Shown here piece after piece: positions 15,525 through 15,620 of a DNA stretch of 15,620 nt (positions are counted from its first letter, which is position 1; each line of letters opens with the position of its first letter). A program made the position numbers and the translations under genes. The DNA is taken from NCBI GenBank assembly GCA_002414905.1, contig DIAY01000253.1, positions 1 through 15,620 on the forward strand. Direction: 5' to 3'. The notes below the pieces were generated by a model, which was not told where the DNA came from, searched no databases, and was given only the letters and a program-made list of their open reading frames with translations. This DNA comes from Holophagales bacterium UBA5066. Its GTDB lineage: Bacteria; Acidobacteriota; Thermoanaerobaculia; UBA5066.

Positions 15525-15620
15525 GGCCTTGCCCCGACGGGATACTCCAGCGCAGCGCCATGCGGCTCTCTCGAACGGCGCCGGGCGGGGGCCGATTCCC
15601 ATAGGCGTTAACCTAATATC

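Overview
The window is a GC-rich (by eye roughly two thirds G+C) stretch of bacterial chromosome. The lipid synthase type, the secreted subtilase/Ig-like protein pairs, the DUF433-DUF5615 pair and the flotillin remnants together suggest a Gram-negative such as an acidobacterium (Thermoanaerobaculia-like) or a myxobacterium. No marker gene fixes the taxon, so this placement is inference.

Region 1 (1-6988, +): the 3' part of a giant PUFA-synthase-type gene that enters from the left edge. In order it encodes the end of a chain-length-factor-like ketosynthase, an acyltransferase, four FabA-like hotdog units (two dehydratase didomains), a PKS-type dehydratase-like region and a C-terminal acylglycerolphosphate-acyltransferase-like domain. 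This resembles the Pfa3 subunit of myxobacterial long-chain polyunsaturated fatty acid synthases. The other subunits should lie to the left.

Region 2 (7044-8482): a D-2-hydroxyacid dehydrogenase (+) converging on a small exported protein (-) built of six 16-residue repeats.

Region 3 (8486-11086): a scarred accessory region. It holds an N-terminal flotillin remnant (-), a DUF433-DUF5615 toxin-antitoxin-type pair (+), the C-terminal remnant of a subtilisin-family peptidase (+), an intact secreted protein (+), and a C-terminal flotillin remnant (-) with a frameshift. The two flotillin pieces lie on the same strand but in the wrong order for one interrupted gene.

Region 4 (11079-15524): an ECF-type sigma factor gene (-) divergent from a full-length subtilisin-family peptidase gene (+). 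The peptidase gene carries an apparent one-base frameshift in a run of eight G. Its stop codon overlaps the start of a second secreted protein related in layout to the one in region 3. So the peptidase plus secreted-partner module occurs twice, and the first copy has lost almost all of its peptidase. The last 96 bases hold no gene that I can see.

No tRNA, rRNA, CRISPR array, transposase or integrase is visible.
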